The notes under the pieces are model-generated. The model was not told the origin of the DNA and searched no databases. It was given only the letters and a program-made list of their open reading frames with translations. From Polynucleobacter sp. SHI8 (lineage in GTDB: Bacteria > Pseudomonadota > Gammaproteobacteria > Burkholderiales > Burkholderiaceae), in assembly GCF_027944005.1 (NCBI RefSeq), contig NZ_AP027204.1:2170001-2234000 (forward strand): a stretch of 64,000 nucleotides of DNA, in the 5' to 3' direction. Numbering within the stretch: the first letter of the stretch is position 1; each line of letters opens with the position of its first letter. The translations under genes and the position numbers were made by a program. Shown piece by piece: positions 44,036 to 53,892 of the stretch.

Positions 44036-45052
44036 GTGTTTCTCGGTCAACATTATTTATCAAATCAACTATTTGTTGCTCCTATGGCTGGAGTAACAGA
44101 TCGTCCATTTCGGCAATTATGTAAGCGCTTAGGTGCCGGCTATGCTGTATCCGAAATGATTGCTTCCAACGCCATGTTATGGAATAGTGAAAAAACTTTG
44201 CGTCGAGCCAATCATGATGGTGAAACTAATCCTATTTCTGTTCAAATTGCTGGTGCAGGTCCTGTCATGATGGCTCAAGCAGCTCTGTTGAATATTGACA
44301 GAGGGGCTCAAATTATCGATATCAATATGGGCTGTCCAGCAAAAAAAGTTTGTAACGTTGCCTCTGGTTCAGCCTTATTGCAAAATGAACCTCTAGTAGA
44401 AAAAATATTAAGTGAGATTGTTGGGGCCACACAAAAGTACCATCCTCTAGTCCCGATTACTTTAAAAATACGAACTGGATGGGATCGAGGGCATAAAAAT
44501 GCTTTGCGAATTGCGCAAATCGCTCAGGATTGTGGGATATCTATGTTAACGATTCATGGTCGTACAAAAGCGGATCTCTATCTCGGTCAAGCTGAATATG
44601 ACACCATCGCAGAAGTAAAAGCGTCTGTAAAAATTCCAATCGTTGCCAATGGTGACATCAACACCCCAGAAAAAGCAAAATGGGTTTTAGAACAAACAAA
44701 TGCTGATGCAATCATGATCGGTCGAGCCGCTCAAGGTCGTCCTTGGATATTTCGTGAAATTGACCACTATTTACAAACTGGTACGCATTTACCACCACCC
44801 TCAATTTCAGAAATAGCGCACATCATGCATGATCATTTACTTGAACATTATGCTTTTTATGGAGAGTACATCGGCTTACGTTCTGCACGAAAACATATCG
44901 GCTGGTATTGCAAAGGCTTACGAAACTCTCATGTATTTCGTGCTCGTATGAACACGATTGAATCTTGTCAGGAACAACTCAATGCAGTTCGTGAATACTT
45001 TGATGAACTTGCTCAATTCTCTGAACGTATTGAATATTTAGAAGCGGCGTAA
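44036..45052 (+). CDS. dusB: tRNA-dihydrouridine synthase B
   Basis: A 338-residue flavoenzyme that reduces uridines in tRNA. It has APMAGVTDRPFRQLCKRLGA at the start, the block INMGCPAKKVCN with the catalytic Cys, TLKIRTGWD and GRAAQGRPWIF. The start is GTG 44036. It is followed by fis after 3 bases, the dusB-fis pair conserved in Proteobacteria, where dusB leads the fis operon and shapes its growth-phase control. Confidence 0.94.
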   Translation: MFLGQHYLSNQLFVAPMAGVTDRPFRQLCKRLGAGYAVSEMIASNAMLWNSEKTLRRANHDGETNPISVQIAGAGPVMMAQAALLNIDRGAQIIDINMGCPAKKVCNVASGSALLQNEPLVEKILSEIVGATQKYHPLVPITLKIRTGWDRGHKNALRIAQIAQDCGISMLTIHGRTKADLYLGQAEYDTIAEVKASVKIPIVANGDINTPEKAKWVLEQTNADAIMIGRAAQGRPWIFREIDHYLQTGTHLPPPSISEIAHIMHDHLLEHYAFYGEYIGLRSARKHIGWYCKGLRNSHVFRARMNTIESCQEQLNAVREYFDELAQFSERIEYLEAA

Positions 45053-45055
45053 AAC

Positions 45056-45307
45056 ATGGAAGCAAAAAAACATCCTGTTACTGAAGTACTGGAGACCCAT
45101 CTTCAACGTTATTTAGATGATTTAGGCGATATTCCGCCTTCTAATGTTTACGACATGGTTATTGCCTCTATCGAAAAGCCGATGTTACAACTGGTCATGC
45201 AACATGCTGAACACAATCAATCTTTGGCAGCACAATATCTCGGTCTGAATCGCAATACCCTGAGAAAAAAATTGCTAGAACATGGCTTATTAGAAAACAA
45301 ATCCTAA
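45056..45307 (+). CDS. fis: Fis-family DNA-binding protein
   Basis: An 83-residue nucleoid protein and transcription regulator. The C-terminal helix-turn-helix is clear: EKPMLQLVMQHAEHNQSLAAQYLGLNRNTLRKKL (about 43-76). The N-terminal part is divergent from E. coli Fis and slightly shorter than its 98 residues, as is usual in Betaproteobacteria. It is co-transcribed with dusB. Confidence 0.93.
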   Translation: MEAKKHPVTEVLETHLQRYLDDLGDIPPSNVYDMVIASIEKPMLQLVMQHAEHNQSLAAQYLGLNRNTLRKKLLEHGLLENKS

Positions 45308-45335
45308 CATTTTTTATTTACCTTAAACCTATCTT

Positions 45336-46919
45336 ATGATCAAAACAGCCCTTATTTCAGTTTCCGATAAATCTGGAATCATTCCTTTTGCAACGTCCCT
45401 TCATCAACTTGGTATTCGTCTAATTTCGACTGGCGGAACCGCCAAATTACTTGCAGAAAATAACTTACCAGTGATTGAGGTATCTACCTTGACCCAATTT
45501 CCTGAGATGCTTGATGGTCGAGTAAAGACCTTGCATCCGATGGTTCATGGTGGTCTTTTAGCCATCCGCGACAATGAGCAACATATGCAAGCGCTCAAGG
45601 AGCACGGTATTGGCACGATTGATATGTTGGTTATCAATTTATATCCCTTTGAAAAAACAATTGCACAAGAACACTGTAGTTTTGAAGAAGCGATTGAAAA
45701 TATTGATATTGGCGGTCCAGCCATGTTACGTGCCGCCGCAAAAAATCATCAAGATGTGACGGTATTAATTTCACCAGAAGACTATGAAGTGGTATTGGAT
45801 GAAATGAAGGCCAATCAAGGTCAAGTTTCTTTTGCTACCAATCTTCGCTTAGCGAAGAAGGTGTTTACCCATACGGCTCAATATGATGGTGCTATTGCTA
45901 ATTATTTAAGCTCACTACCAAATAATCAAGCTCATCAAGAAAGATCCTTATTCCCTGAATCACTCAATTTAGGCTTTGATCGTGTTCAAGAATTACGCTA
46001 TGGCGAAAACCCACATCAGTTAGCTGCCTTTTATAAAGATATCAAACCTGTTGCTGGCGGCTTGGCGAGCTACCAACAATTACAGGGTAAAGAACTTTCT
46101 TACAATAATATTGCAGATGCAGATGCGGCTTGGGAGTGTGTGAAGAGTTTTGGCAACACGATGGAAGTAGGTCAACCCGCCTGCGTGATTGTGAAGCATG
46201 CAAATCCTTGTGGTGTTGCTGTGGCACACTCTACCTTGGATGCTTATGAGAAAGCATTCAAAACGGATCCGACTTCTGCCTTCGGCGGAATTATTGCTTT
46301 TAATCGTGAATGTGATGGCTTAACGGCTCAAGCTGTTTCAAAACAGTTTGTCGAAGTACTCATTGCACCATCATTTACCGCAGAAGCACTTACCATTCTG
46401 AGTAATAAACAAAATGTTCGTGTTTTACAAATTCCATTATCTGGGGCACAAAATCCATTGGATTTAAAGCGTGTTGGTGGCGGAATTCTTGTACAAACTC
46501 CCGATGCAAAAAATGTGACGCTTGATCAATTGCGAGTGGTCACAAAAAAACAACCTTCACCACATGAACTAGAAGAAATGTTATTTGCTTGGAAAGTGGC
46601 TAAATATGTTAAATCGAATGCAATCGTTTTTTGCGCTAATGGTATGACGCTTGGAGTAGGCGCTGGTCAAATGAGCCGTATAGACTCTGCCAAAATTGCT
46701 GGGATTAAAGCTTCTAATGCTGGCCTTTCATTAGTTGGCTCAGTTGTTGCTAGTGATGCCTTCTTCCCATTTAGGGATGGTTTAGATGTGGTGGTAGCTG
46801 CTGGGGCAACTTGTGTTATTCAGCCAGGTGGTAGCGTTCGTGATGATGAAGTTGTGCAAGCAGCTGATGAGCACGGCATTGTCATGGTTTACACTGGCAC
46901 TCGCCACTTTAGGCACTAA
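45336..46919 (+). CDS. purH: Bifunctional AICAR transformylase / IMP cyclohydrolase
   Basis: A 527-residue enzyme for the last two steps of purine synthesis. The N-terminal MGS-like IMP cyclohydrolase domain has ISTGGTAKLL and DGRVKTLHP; the C-terminal transformylase domain has LRYGENPHQ, VKHANPCG with the catalytic Lys-His, DPTSAFGGIIAFN, and SDAFFPFRDG near the end. Length is normal. It is followed by ruvC after 3 bases. Confidence 0.97.
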   Translation: MIKTALISVSDKSGIIPFATSLHQLGIRLISTGGTAKLLAENNLPVIEVSTLTQFPEMLDGRVKTLHPMVHGGLLAIRDNEQHMQALKEHGIGTIDMLVINLYPFEKTIAQEHCSFEEAIENIDIGGPAMLRAAAKNHQDVTVLISPEDYEVVLDEMKANQGQVSFATNLRLAKKVFTHTAQYDGAIANYLSSLPNNQAHQERSLFPESLNLGFDRVQELRYGENPHQLAAFYKDIKPVAGGLASYQQLQGKELSYNNIADADAAWECVKSFGNTMEVGQPACVIVKHANPCGVAVAHSTLDAYEKAFKTDPTSAFGGIIAFNRECDGLTAQAVSKQFVEVLIAPSFTAEALTILSNKQNVRVLQIPLSGAQNPLDLKRVGGGILVQTPDAKNVTLDQLRVVTKKQPSPHELEEMLFAWKVAKYVKSNAIVFCANGMTLGVGAGQMSRIDSAKIAGIKASNAGLSLVGSVVASDAFFPFRDGLDVVVAAGATCVIQPGGSVRDDEVVQAADEHGIVMVYTGTRHFRH

Positions 46920-46922
46920 TTA

Positions 46923-47441
46923 ATGCGTGTCTTAGGAATTGATCCAGGACTTCGCACGACTGGTTTTGGAGTCATCGACTATACACAACAACGTTTGAAA
47001 TATGTTGCCTCGGGTACTATCTCAACGGATAGTTCAACACAGTCTACACCTGAAAGATTGGGTGTTTTATTCAAGGGAGTTACTGAGGTTATTCAAACCT
47101 ATCTTCCTGAATATGCGGCGGTGGAACAAGTTTTTTTGAATGTAAATCCAAAATCGACCTTACTACTAGGTCAAGCTAGGGGTGCTTCTATTTCAGCTAT
47201 CGTATGTCAAGATATCGAAGTTGTTGAATTCAGTGCTCTTGAAGTGAAAAAAAATGTGGTTGGTCATGGTCGTGCCGCAAAATCACAAGTTCAAGAAATG
47301 GTGAAACGGTTATTATCTTTAAAAGTGGCTCCAGGAACTGATGCCTCTGATGCTTTAGCAGTTGCGATTTGTGGCGCCCATCAGTTCAGTATGAAACATC
47401 AATTAGAAGCAGCACATCTGAAGGTAAAGATTAAAACATGA
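46923..47441 (+). CDS. ruvC: Holliday junction endonuclease RuvC
   Basis: A 172-residue resolvase that cuts Holliday junctions in the RuvABC complex. Catalytic acids are D7 in LGIDPGLRTTGFG, Glu in AAVEQVF, and the C-terminal Asp pair in DASDALAVAICGAH. It overlaps ruvA by 4 bases. Confidence 0.96.
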   Translation: MRVLGIDPGLRTTGFGVIDYTQQRLKYVASGTISTDSSTQSTPERLGVLFKGVTEVIQTYLPEYAAVEQVFLNVNPKSTLLLGQARGASISAIVCQDIEVVEFSALEVKKNVVGHGRAAKSQVQEMVKRLLSLKVAPGTDASDALAVAICGAHQFSMKHQLEAAHLKVKIKT

Positions 47442-48019
47442 TAGGCAGAATTAAAGGTGTACTAGTGCAGAAAAGTCCTCCTCGAATCTTGGTCGATTGT
47501 CAGGGGGTTGGTTACGATATTGATGTGCCTATGAGCACGCTGTATCAACTTCCAGAAAATGGTTCCATTGTTACTTTGCTGACCCATCATTTGGTGAGGG
47601 AAGATGCGCAACAACTCTATGGATTTGCAACTGAATCTGAAAGAGAAGCTTTTCGGACCTTAATCAAAATTAGTGGGGTAGGTGCGCGTACCGCACTCAC
47701 GATTCTTTCAGGAATGAGTGTTGCTGATATTGCACAGGCTGTGACACTGCAAGACTCCTCAAGACTTATGACGGTGCCAGGTATCGGTAAAAAAACTGCT
47801 GAAAGACTTCTTTTAGAGCTTAAAGGAAAATTTGGGGCAGATTTGCCCCATTTGTCAGATTCAAATCTGACTGCCCCTGCTTCCTCAGAAATCCTACAAG
47901 CTTTAATTGCTTTGGGCTATTCTGATAAAGAAGCTGTTTTAGCTCTCAAGCAGGTTCCAAGTGATGCCAATGTTTCAGATGGTATCCGTTTAGCCTTAAA
48001 AACACTCTCAAAAGCATAG
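47438..48019 (+). CDS. ruvA: Holliday junction DNA helicase subunit RuvA
   Basis: A 193-residue junction-binding protein. It has the N-terminal OB fold (MIGRIKGVLVQKSPPRILVD), two helix-hairpin-helix motifs (LIKISGVGARTALTIL and LMTVPGIGKKTAERLLLELK) and a C-terminal domain III (EILQALIALGYSDKEA) that contacts RuvB. It is part of ruvCAB. Confidence 0.96.
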   Translation: MIGRIKGVLVQKSPPRILVDCQGVGYDIDVPMSTLYQLPENGSIVTLLTHHLVREDAQQLYGFATESEREAFRTLIKISGVGARTALTILSGMSVADIAQAVTLQDSSRLMTVPGIGKKTAERLLLELKGKFGADLPHLSDSNLTAPASSEILQALIALGYSDKEAVLALKQVPSDANVSDGIRLALKTLSKA

Positions 48020-48045
48020 CCTTTATTTAGGATTAAACTAAACGT

Positions 48046-49113
48046 ATGGCAATACATACCGATCAACTCGACACACTTCCTGAACCCTCAGATGGACCTC
48101 GCATGATAGACCCTAGTTCTCTAGGAGAAGATCAGGTCATTGAGCGAGCTCTTCGCCCCAAACAGTTAGATGAATATATCGGTCAAAGTAAAGTAAGAGA
48201 ACAACTTGAAATTTTTATCAGTGCTGCCAAAAGTCGCAGCGAAGCTCTAGATCATGTTTTATTATTTGGTCCTCCAGGTTTAGGGAAAACCACATTAGCT
48301 CATATTATTGCTAAAGAACTTGGCGTCAATCTTCGTCAAACGAGTGGTCCAGTACTTGATCGTCCAGGTGACTTAGCTGCTTTATTAACCAACTTAGAAG
48401 AAAATGACGTTTTATTCATTGATGAGATTCATCGCCTATCTCCTGTTGTTGAAGAAATACTTTATCCAGCGTTAGAAGACTACAGTATTGACATTATGAT
48501 TGGTGAGGGAGCAGCTGCTCGCAGTGTGAAGCTCGATTTGAAACCATTTACGCTTGTTGGTGCCACTACAAGAGCTGGTATGCTCACAAATCCTCTTAGA
48601 GATCGTTTTGGGATTGTTTCAAGGCTAGAGTTTTATACCCATCATGAACTTGAAAAAATTATTCAACGATCAGCGAATCTTCTCAATGCGCCAATTACAA
48701 ATGATGGTGCCATTGAAATCGCCAAACGTGCTAGAGGAACACCTCGGATTGCGAATCGTCTTCTGCGAAGAGTACGTGATTATGCTCAAGTCAAAAGTGA
48801 TGGCACGATTTCTAGTACAGTCGCAGATGCAGCACTAAAGATGCTAGATGTTGATCCTGTTGGTTTTGATGTCATGGATCGAAAACTTTTAGAAGCTATT
48901 TTGTATAAGTTCTCTGGTGGTCCAGTTGGGGTTGATAATCTTGCATCAGCGATTGGGGAAGAGAGAGATACGATTGAAGATGTGATTGAACCTTATTTAA
49001 TCCAACAAGGATATCTGCAAAGAACTCCCCGCGGGAGAATTGCTACCAAACTCACCTACGAGCATTTTCAATTGGTGCATCCCGGTGATTCAGGGAATTT
49101 AGATCTCTCTTAA
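48046..49113 (+). CDS. ruvB: Holliday junction branch migration ATPase RuvB
   Basis: A 355-residue AAA+ motor. It has ALRPKQLDEYIGQ, Walker A LLFGPPGLGKTT (about 72-83), Walker B VLFIDEIHRL, sensor 1 LVGATTRAG and the arginine finger GMLTNPLRDRFG, with a C-terminal winged helix (GYLQRTPRGR). Its 3' end overlaps the convergent phosphatase gene by 4 bases. Confidence 0.97.
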   Translation: MAIHTDQLDTLPEPSDGPRMIDPSSLGEDQVIERALRPKQLDEYIGQSKVREQLEIFISAAKSRSEALDHVLLFGPPGLGKTTLAHIIAKELGVNLRQTSGPVLDRPGDLAALLTNLEENDVLFIDEIHRLSPVVEEILYPALEDYSIDIMIGEGAAARSVKLDLKPFTLVGATTRAGMLTNPLRDRFGIVSRLEFYTHHELEKIIQRSANLLNAPITNDGAIEIAKRARGTPRIANRLLRRVRDYAQVKSDGTISSTVADAALKMLDVDPVGFDVMDRKLLEAILYKFSGGPVGVDNLASAIGEERDTIEDVIEPYLIQQGYLQRTPRGRIATKLTYEHFQLVHPGDSGNLDLS

Positions 49114-49775
49114 GGCAACAACCAAGGAACAGAAGGTTTTCCGGAATCTACCTCATCAAGAGACTTTAGATTTTGCAAATGAGAAACATCACCCCATGAC
49201 TCGACTGTAAATTCGGATCCGGTAAAACGTAGACGATTTAAACTCGTATTGAGAAGTTCTACTTTTCTTTTTTCCGAAATGTCCATTTGTGTGGCATGGC
49301 GGTACATACAATCTAATACTCCACCATGGGCAACAATTAATATGACTTGTCCTTCATGGTTCTTTGCTATGCGCTCAAAGCTGCTGGTAATCCTTGAATA
49401 AAACTGTCTTAAAGACTCTCCACCTTGTGGCTCAAAGTCTGGCTCTCTGCTATTCCATGCACGATGATTTTCCGGTAATTTCTCTTCAATCTCAAGGTAA
49501 GTCATACCTTGTATCTCACCATAACAACGCTCTCTTAATTGCGTATCAATAAATGTAGGTACGTTGTGATGCGCTGTGATAGTGTTGGCGGTATCTAATG
49601 CCCTAGATAAATCACTAGAGTAAGCTACATCAATTTTTTCTTTAGCTAAGGCTTGACCTAGCAGTTGCGCTTGAATAACTCCTTGTTCATTGAGGCCAAT
49701 ATCAAGATGACCCTGTAAACGTTGTTCTTTATTCCAGTCGGTTTCGCCATGGCGTACTAAAAGTATGTGTGTCAT
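49110..49775 (-). CDS. Histidine phosphatase family protein (phosphoglycerate mutase-like)
   Basis: A 221-residue phosphatase of the His-acid superfamily. The catalytic RHG is in LLVRHGETDWN (residues 8-10), with the second conserved His in LIVAHGGVLDCMY and the Glu of the RERCYGEIQG block. It resembles GpmB/CobC-type proteins whose substrates vary; true glycolytic mutase activity is not supported by the sequence alone. It follows tyrS by 4 bases in the same direction. Confidence 0.9.
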   Translation of the reverse strand: MTHILLVRHGETDWNKEQRLQGHLDIGLNEQGVIQAQLLGQALAKEKIDVAYSSDLSRALDTANTITAHHNVPTFIDTQLRERCYGEIQGMTYLEIEEKLPENHRAWNSREPDFEPQGGESLRQFYSRITSSFERIAKNHEGQVILIVAHGGVLDCMYRHATQMDISEKRKVELLNTSLNRLRFTGSEFTVESWGDVSHLQNLKSLDEVDSGKPSVPWLLP

Positions 49776-49779
49776 GAAT

Positions 49780-51018
49780 TTATTTCTTTAGATTTACTTT
49801 TACAAATTTACGTTTTCCAACTTGCAATACAAAAGTGCCTTCATTGATTTGTAGTGACTTGTCAGATATAACGGTGCCATCAATTTTTACACCGCCTTGT
49901 TCAATATTACGATTCGCTTCTGATGTCGAAGGTGCTAGCTGAGTCATTTTTAAAAGCTGTGCTATACCAACTGGAGCGCCACTTAAACTTACCTCAGGTA
50001 TATCGTCTGGGATACCGCCCTTCGCCCGTAATTGAAAATCTTCATAGGCTTTTTCTGCGGCCTCAGAACTATGAAAGCGACTCACGATTTCTTTTGCAAG
50101 TGCCACTTTGGCATCTTTAGGATTTTTTCCCTGCGCTATTTCACTCTTCAAAACTTCGATCTCTTGGATAGATTGAAATGACAACAGGTTGTAATACATC
50201 CACATTAAATCATCTGACACACTTAAAATCTTTGCGAACATTTGATTAGCTGGCTCAGTAATACCAATGTAGTTACCCTTGGACTTACTCATCTTTTCTA
50301 CGCCATCTAAACCCACCAATAATGGCATCGTTAAAATGCACTGTGGCTCTTGTCCATATTCTTTTTGTAGCTCACGTCCTACAAGAAGATTAAACTTTTG
50401 ATCTGTTCCACCAAGCTCTAAATCGCTTTTTAAAGCGACTGAATCATATCCTTGCATCAGTGGATACAAAAATTCATGGACTGAGATGGGGATTCCGCCT
50501 TTATAGCGTTTCGTGAAGTCATCGCGCTCTAACATGCGCGCAACGGTATATTTTGCTGCGAGTTGAATCATTCCTGAAGCACCAAGCGGTTCACACCATT
50601 CGGAGTTATAACGCACTTCTGTACGATCTGGATCTAATACCAAACTTGCCTGTTGGTAATATGTTTGCGCATTTTTGGCAATCTCTTCTTTCGTCAAAGG
50701 AGGTCTAGTGTTATTTCTGCCAGAGGGATCGCCAATCATGCTGGTGAAATCACCAATCAAAAAGATAACCGTATGTCCTAAATTTTGTAGTTGTCGTAAT
50801 TTATTTAATACAACGGTATGCCCTAAATGAATATCGGGCGCTGTTGGATCTAGTCCTAATTTAACTCTTAAAGGAGTTTTAGTAGCAATGCTTCTAGCTA
50901 ATTTTTTTACCCAATCAGATTCGACAATGAGTTCTTCGCAGCCTCTTTTGGTTTGCTCAAGAGCATTGAGAACTTCGTCTGTGATTGGGTAGTTGTTAGG
51001 TGTATGATGAGAAGTCAT
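49780..51018 (-). CDS. tyrS: Tyrosyl-tRNA synthetase
   Basis: A 412-residue class I synthetase of the TyrRS form common in Betaproteobacteria. It has KLGLDPTAPDIHLGHT with the HIGH-like motif (about 64-67), KFNLLVGRELQ, and VEKMSKSKGN with KMSKS in the second half. A C-terminal S4 domain (NIEQGGVKIDGTVISD) binds the tRNA. It is divergent from anmK. Confidence 0.96.
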   Translation of the reverse strand: MTSHHTPNNYPITDEVLNALEQTKRGCEELIVESDWVKKLARSIATKTPLRVKLGLDPTAPDIHLGHTVVLNKLRQLQNLGHTVIFLIGDFTSMIGDPSGRNNTRPPLTKEEIAKNAQTYYQQASLVLDPDRTEVRYNSEWCEPLGASGMIQLAAKYTVARMLERDDFTKRYKGGIPISVHEFLYPLMQGYDSVALKSDLELGGTDQKFNLLVGRELQKEYGQEPQCILTMPLLVGLDGVEKMSKSKGNYIGITEPANQMFAKILSVSDDLMWMYYNLLSFQSIQEIEVLKSEIAQGKNPKDAKVALAKEIVSRFHSSEAAEKAYEDFQLRAKGGIPDDIPEVSLSGAPVGIAQLLKMTQLAPSTSEANRNIEQGGVKIDGTVISDKSLQINEGTFVLQVGKRKFVKVNLKK

Positions 51019-51125
51019 TTTTGATATAAAACTTTGATTAGTGAAACATACTTCATAGAAGTCATGATGTTGAAATTCAATTAAACTATATTTTTGTATT
51101 ACTGATATTTTACCTGTCTATACAA

Positions 51126-52274
51126 ATGACTAGTCACAAAGACCAAAATTCTCAACTTTATATTGGCATCATGTCAGGTACAAGCATGGATGGAATTGAT
51201 GGGGTTTTATGTTCAATCAATCCAAATGGTCAAGCCGAAGTATTGGTTCATACGAGTGCAGCTTTCTCTTCTGATCTCAAAACTGTTCTTCATGAACTCC
51301 AAGCCCCAACCCATAATGAATTACATAAAGAGGCTTTAGCTGCAAACCAGTTAGCTCAAGAGTACGCATTGATTGTCCACCGAATCTTAGAATTAGCTTC
51401 TTTAACACCAAAACATATCGTTGCCATCGGTGCCCATGGCCAAACTATTCGTCATCAACCCATCTTACCGAATGGGGTTGGTTATTCATTACAGTGCCTG
51501 AATGGCGCATTACTTGCTGAGCTTACCGGTATTGATGTGATTAACGACTTTCGAAATCGAGACATCGCGGCTCAGGGTCATGGTGCCCCTTTAGTGCCCG
51601 CTTTTCATCATTCACAATTCGGTAACTCTGATTATTCAAAGGCGATTCTTAATCTTGGTGGGATTGCCAACCTCACACTATTAAAGCCTAATCAACCCAT
51701 TCTAGGTTTCGATACTGGACCTGGAAATTTGTTATTAGATGCATGGATTTATAAAAATAAGCATCTGAACTATGATCATCAGGGCAATTGGGGCCGCTCT
51801 GGTCAAGTAGACACTGAAATTCTCCAGATTCTGATGAATGAGCCCTACTTTTCTTCTCCAATACCGAAAAGTACTGGGCGTGATTTATTCAATCTAAATT
51901 GGCTTCTCAATACAATGAGTTTATGCAGTTCAAAACCTTCTGCTGAGGATATTCAAGCAACTTTAGTTGCTCTTACTGCAAAGACAGTCGTCTCATCACT
52001 ATTTACTTATTTGCCTGACTGTCAAGAACTGATCGTCTGCGGTGGGGGAACCAAAAATCTCTTTTTATTGGAGAGTATTGCGCGTATGTGTAAAGAACAT
52101 ACATCTTCTTTTACGTTAATGACTGCTGAAGAACTAGGACTAGACTCTCAAACCATTGAAGGGATGGCTTTTGCTTGGTTGGCTTGGTGCTTTACCAGCA
52201 ATACAGCATCAAATATTCCAGAAGTAACTGGTGCAAAGGGCCCAAGAATCTTAGGCTCCCTGCACCGTAAATAG
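51126..52274 (+). CDS. anmK: Anhydro-N-acetylmuramic acid kinase
   Basis: A 382-residue kinase that opens and phosphorylates 1,6-anhydroMurNAc released in cell-wall turnover. It has the N-terminal phosphate loop YIGIMSGTSMDGIDGVL, INDFRNRDIAAQGHGAPLVPAFH in the middle, GFDTGPGNLLLDAW, and VCGGGTKN. With amgK and murU in the same window the host appears able to recycle peptidoglycan sugars. It is convergent with erpA, 2 bases apart. Confidence 0.95.
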   Translation: MTSHKDQNSQLYIGIMSGTSMDGIDGVLCSINPNGQAEVLVHTSAAFSSDLKTVLHELQAPTHNELHKEALAANQLAQEYALIVHRILELASLTPKHIVAIGAHGQTIRHQPILPNGVGYSLQCLNGALLAELTGIDVINDFRNRDIAAQGHGAPLVPAFHHSQFGNSDYSKAILNLGGIANLTLLKPNQPILGFDTGPGNLLLDAWIYKNKHLNYDHQGNWGRSGQVDTEILQILMNEPYFSSPIPKSTGRDLFNLNWLLNTMSLCSSKPSAEDIQATLVALTAKTVVSSLFTYLPDCQELIVCGGGTKNLFLLESIARMCKEHTSSFTLMTAEELGLDSQTIEGMAFAWLAWCFTSNTASNIPEVTGAKGPRILGSLHRK

Positions 52275-52276
52275 AA

Positions 52277-52648
52277 CTAAGCTGAGAACGAGGATCCACA
52301 TCCACAAGTGGTTGTGGCATTTGGATTTTTAATGACAAATTGTGAACCATTGATATCTTCTTTGTAATCAATTTCTGCGCCAACCAAATATTGATAACTC
52401 ATTGAATCTACCAACAACGTAACACCATTTTTTTCAAACTGTGTATCGTCTTCATTAATGTCTTCATCAAATGTGAATCCATATTGAAAACCTGAACATC
52501 CGCCGCCTTGAACAAAAACACGTAATTTCAACGCGTTATTACCTTCCTCAGCAATCAAGTCAGCAACTTTTGTAGCAGCATTGTCCGTAAAAATAATCGG
52601 AACTGGTGGCTCTTCAAAAGACGTTGTAACTTCTTGTGTAGCAGACAT
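52277..52648 (-). CDS. erpA: Iron-sulfur cluster insertion protein ErpA
   Basis: A 123-residue A-type carrier that passes Fe-S clusters to apoproteins. It has IIFTDNAATKVADLI and the three cluster cysteines in GGGCSGFQYGF and TTCGCGSSF at the end. An N-terminal extension of about 17 residues is present. It is in the rplM-rpsI-argC-erpA strand, after argC. Confidence 0.95.
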   Translation of the reverse strand: MSATQEVTTSFEEPPVPIIFTDNAATKVADLIAEEGNNALKLRVFVQGGGCSGFQYGFTFDEDINEDDTQFEKNGVTLLVDSMSYQYLVGAEIDYKEDINGSQFVIKNPNATTTCGCGSSFSA

Positions 52649-52715
52649 ATAAACTCCTTTAAATTACTGTATAACTCTATTCTAGGCTTCTTTTACCCTT
52701 ACTGCACGAATGGGA

Positions 52716-53774
52716 TTAGGGTAATAGAGCGATTTGATGCAGTCCCATATTTTCTGGGAAGCCAAACATTAAATTTAAACATTGAATACCTTGGCCTGAA
52801 GCACCTTTTACAAGGTTATCTTCAACAACTAAAATAACTAAAGTATCTCCACCGCTTGGGCGATGTATCGCAATTCTCAATTGATTGCTACCTCTTACAG
52901 ATCGAGTTTCTGGATGACTTCCAGCAGGCATTACATCAACGAATGGTTCACCACGATAAAAATCTTCATACAATGCCTGAAAATCTATGCCCTGAGCTTC
53001 CGGTAAGATTTTTGCATAAAGAGTGGAGTGAATACCACGAATCATTGGCACCAAATGTGGCACAAAAGTCAATTTAACATCATCGTGTCCTGCAATGGCT
53101 TTTAATCCCTGCTCAATTTCAGGGAGATGGCGATGTCCTTTTACCCCGTAAGCTTTGAAATTATCACTTGCTTCAGCAAGCAATGTACTCACTTCTGCTT
53201 TTCTGCCCGCCCCTGAAACACCTGATTTTGAATCAGATATTAAATATTGCGTATCTACTAATTTTTTACCTTGAGTAGATTTTGGTGATAAGAGCGGCGC
53301 AAAACCAAGCTGTACAGAGGTTGGGTAGCAACCAGCTAATCCCACAACACGAGCTTTTTTAATTGCCTCACGATTGATTTCTGCAAGGCCGTAAACGGCC
53401 TCTTCTAAAATTTCTGGGCACTGATGTGGCATTCCGTACCACTGTTCAAATACCTGAGTATCTTTTAATCTAAAGTCAGCTGCCAAATCTAGGATGCGCA
53501 CATTAGCAGCTAAGAGCTCTTTTGCTTGTGCCATCGCAACTCCGTGAGGCGTTGCAAAAAACACTGCATCACATTCATTTAACTTAGCATCTTCAGGTGT
53601 ACTAAATGCGATATCCACTCTACCGCGGAGCGAAGAAAACATATCTGACACTGGCATACCCGCCTCTTTACGGGAAGTGATAGCTGTTAACTGAACCTCT
53701 GGGTGCTGAGCCAACATTCTAAGTAACTCTACACCGGTATATCCCGTTCCACCAACAATACCAACTTTAATCAT
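52716..53774 (-). CDS. argC: N-acetyl-gamma-glutamyl-phosphate reductase
   Basis: A 352-residue NADPH-dependent enzyme of arginine synthesis. It has the Rossmann start VGIVGGTGYTGVELLRML, the catalytic cysteine in GLAGCYPTSVQLG, SDSKSGVSGAGRKA, and HRHLPEIEQGL with the active-site His. Length is normal. It follows rpsI, separated by a strong terminator. Confidence 0.96.
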   Translation of the reverse strand: MIKVGIVGGTGYTGVELLRMLAQHPEVQLTAITSRKEAGMPVSDMFSSLRGRVDIAFSTPEDAKLNECDAVFFATPHGVAMAQAKELLAANVRILDLAADFRLKDTQVFEQWYGMPHQCPEILEEAVYGLAEINREAIKKARVVGLAGCYPTSVQLGFAPLLSPKSTQGKKLVDTQYLISDSKSGVSGAGRKAEVSTLLAEASDNFKAYGVKGHRHLPEIEQGLKAIAGHDDVKLTFVPHLVPMIRGIHSTLYAKILPEAQGIDFQALYEDFYRGEPFVDVMPAGSHPETRSVRGSNQLRIAIHRPSGGDTLVILVVEDNLVKGASGQGIQCLNLMFGFPENMGLHQIALLP

Positions 53775-53837
53775 ATTCTCTCCTAAATATCTAAATCAAT
53801 TTATCTGAGTATCTTCTTATTGTATGAAACCGCAATG

Positions 53838-53879
53838 AAAAAACCGTATAAGCGTATTGCCTATACGGTTTTTTGCCTC
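53838..53879 (-). terminator. Rho-independent terminator after rpsI
   Basis: AAAAAACCGTATA (53838-53850) and TATACGGTTTTTT (53862-53874) form a 13-bp stem. T-runs flank it on both strands, so it can act in both directions. It separates the rplM-rpsI unit from argC. Confidence 0.9.
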
Positions 53880-53892
53880 TAGGCGTAAAGTA

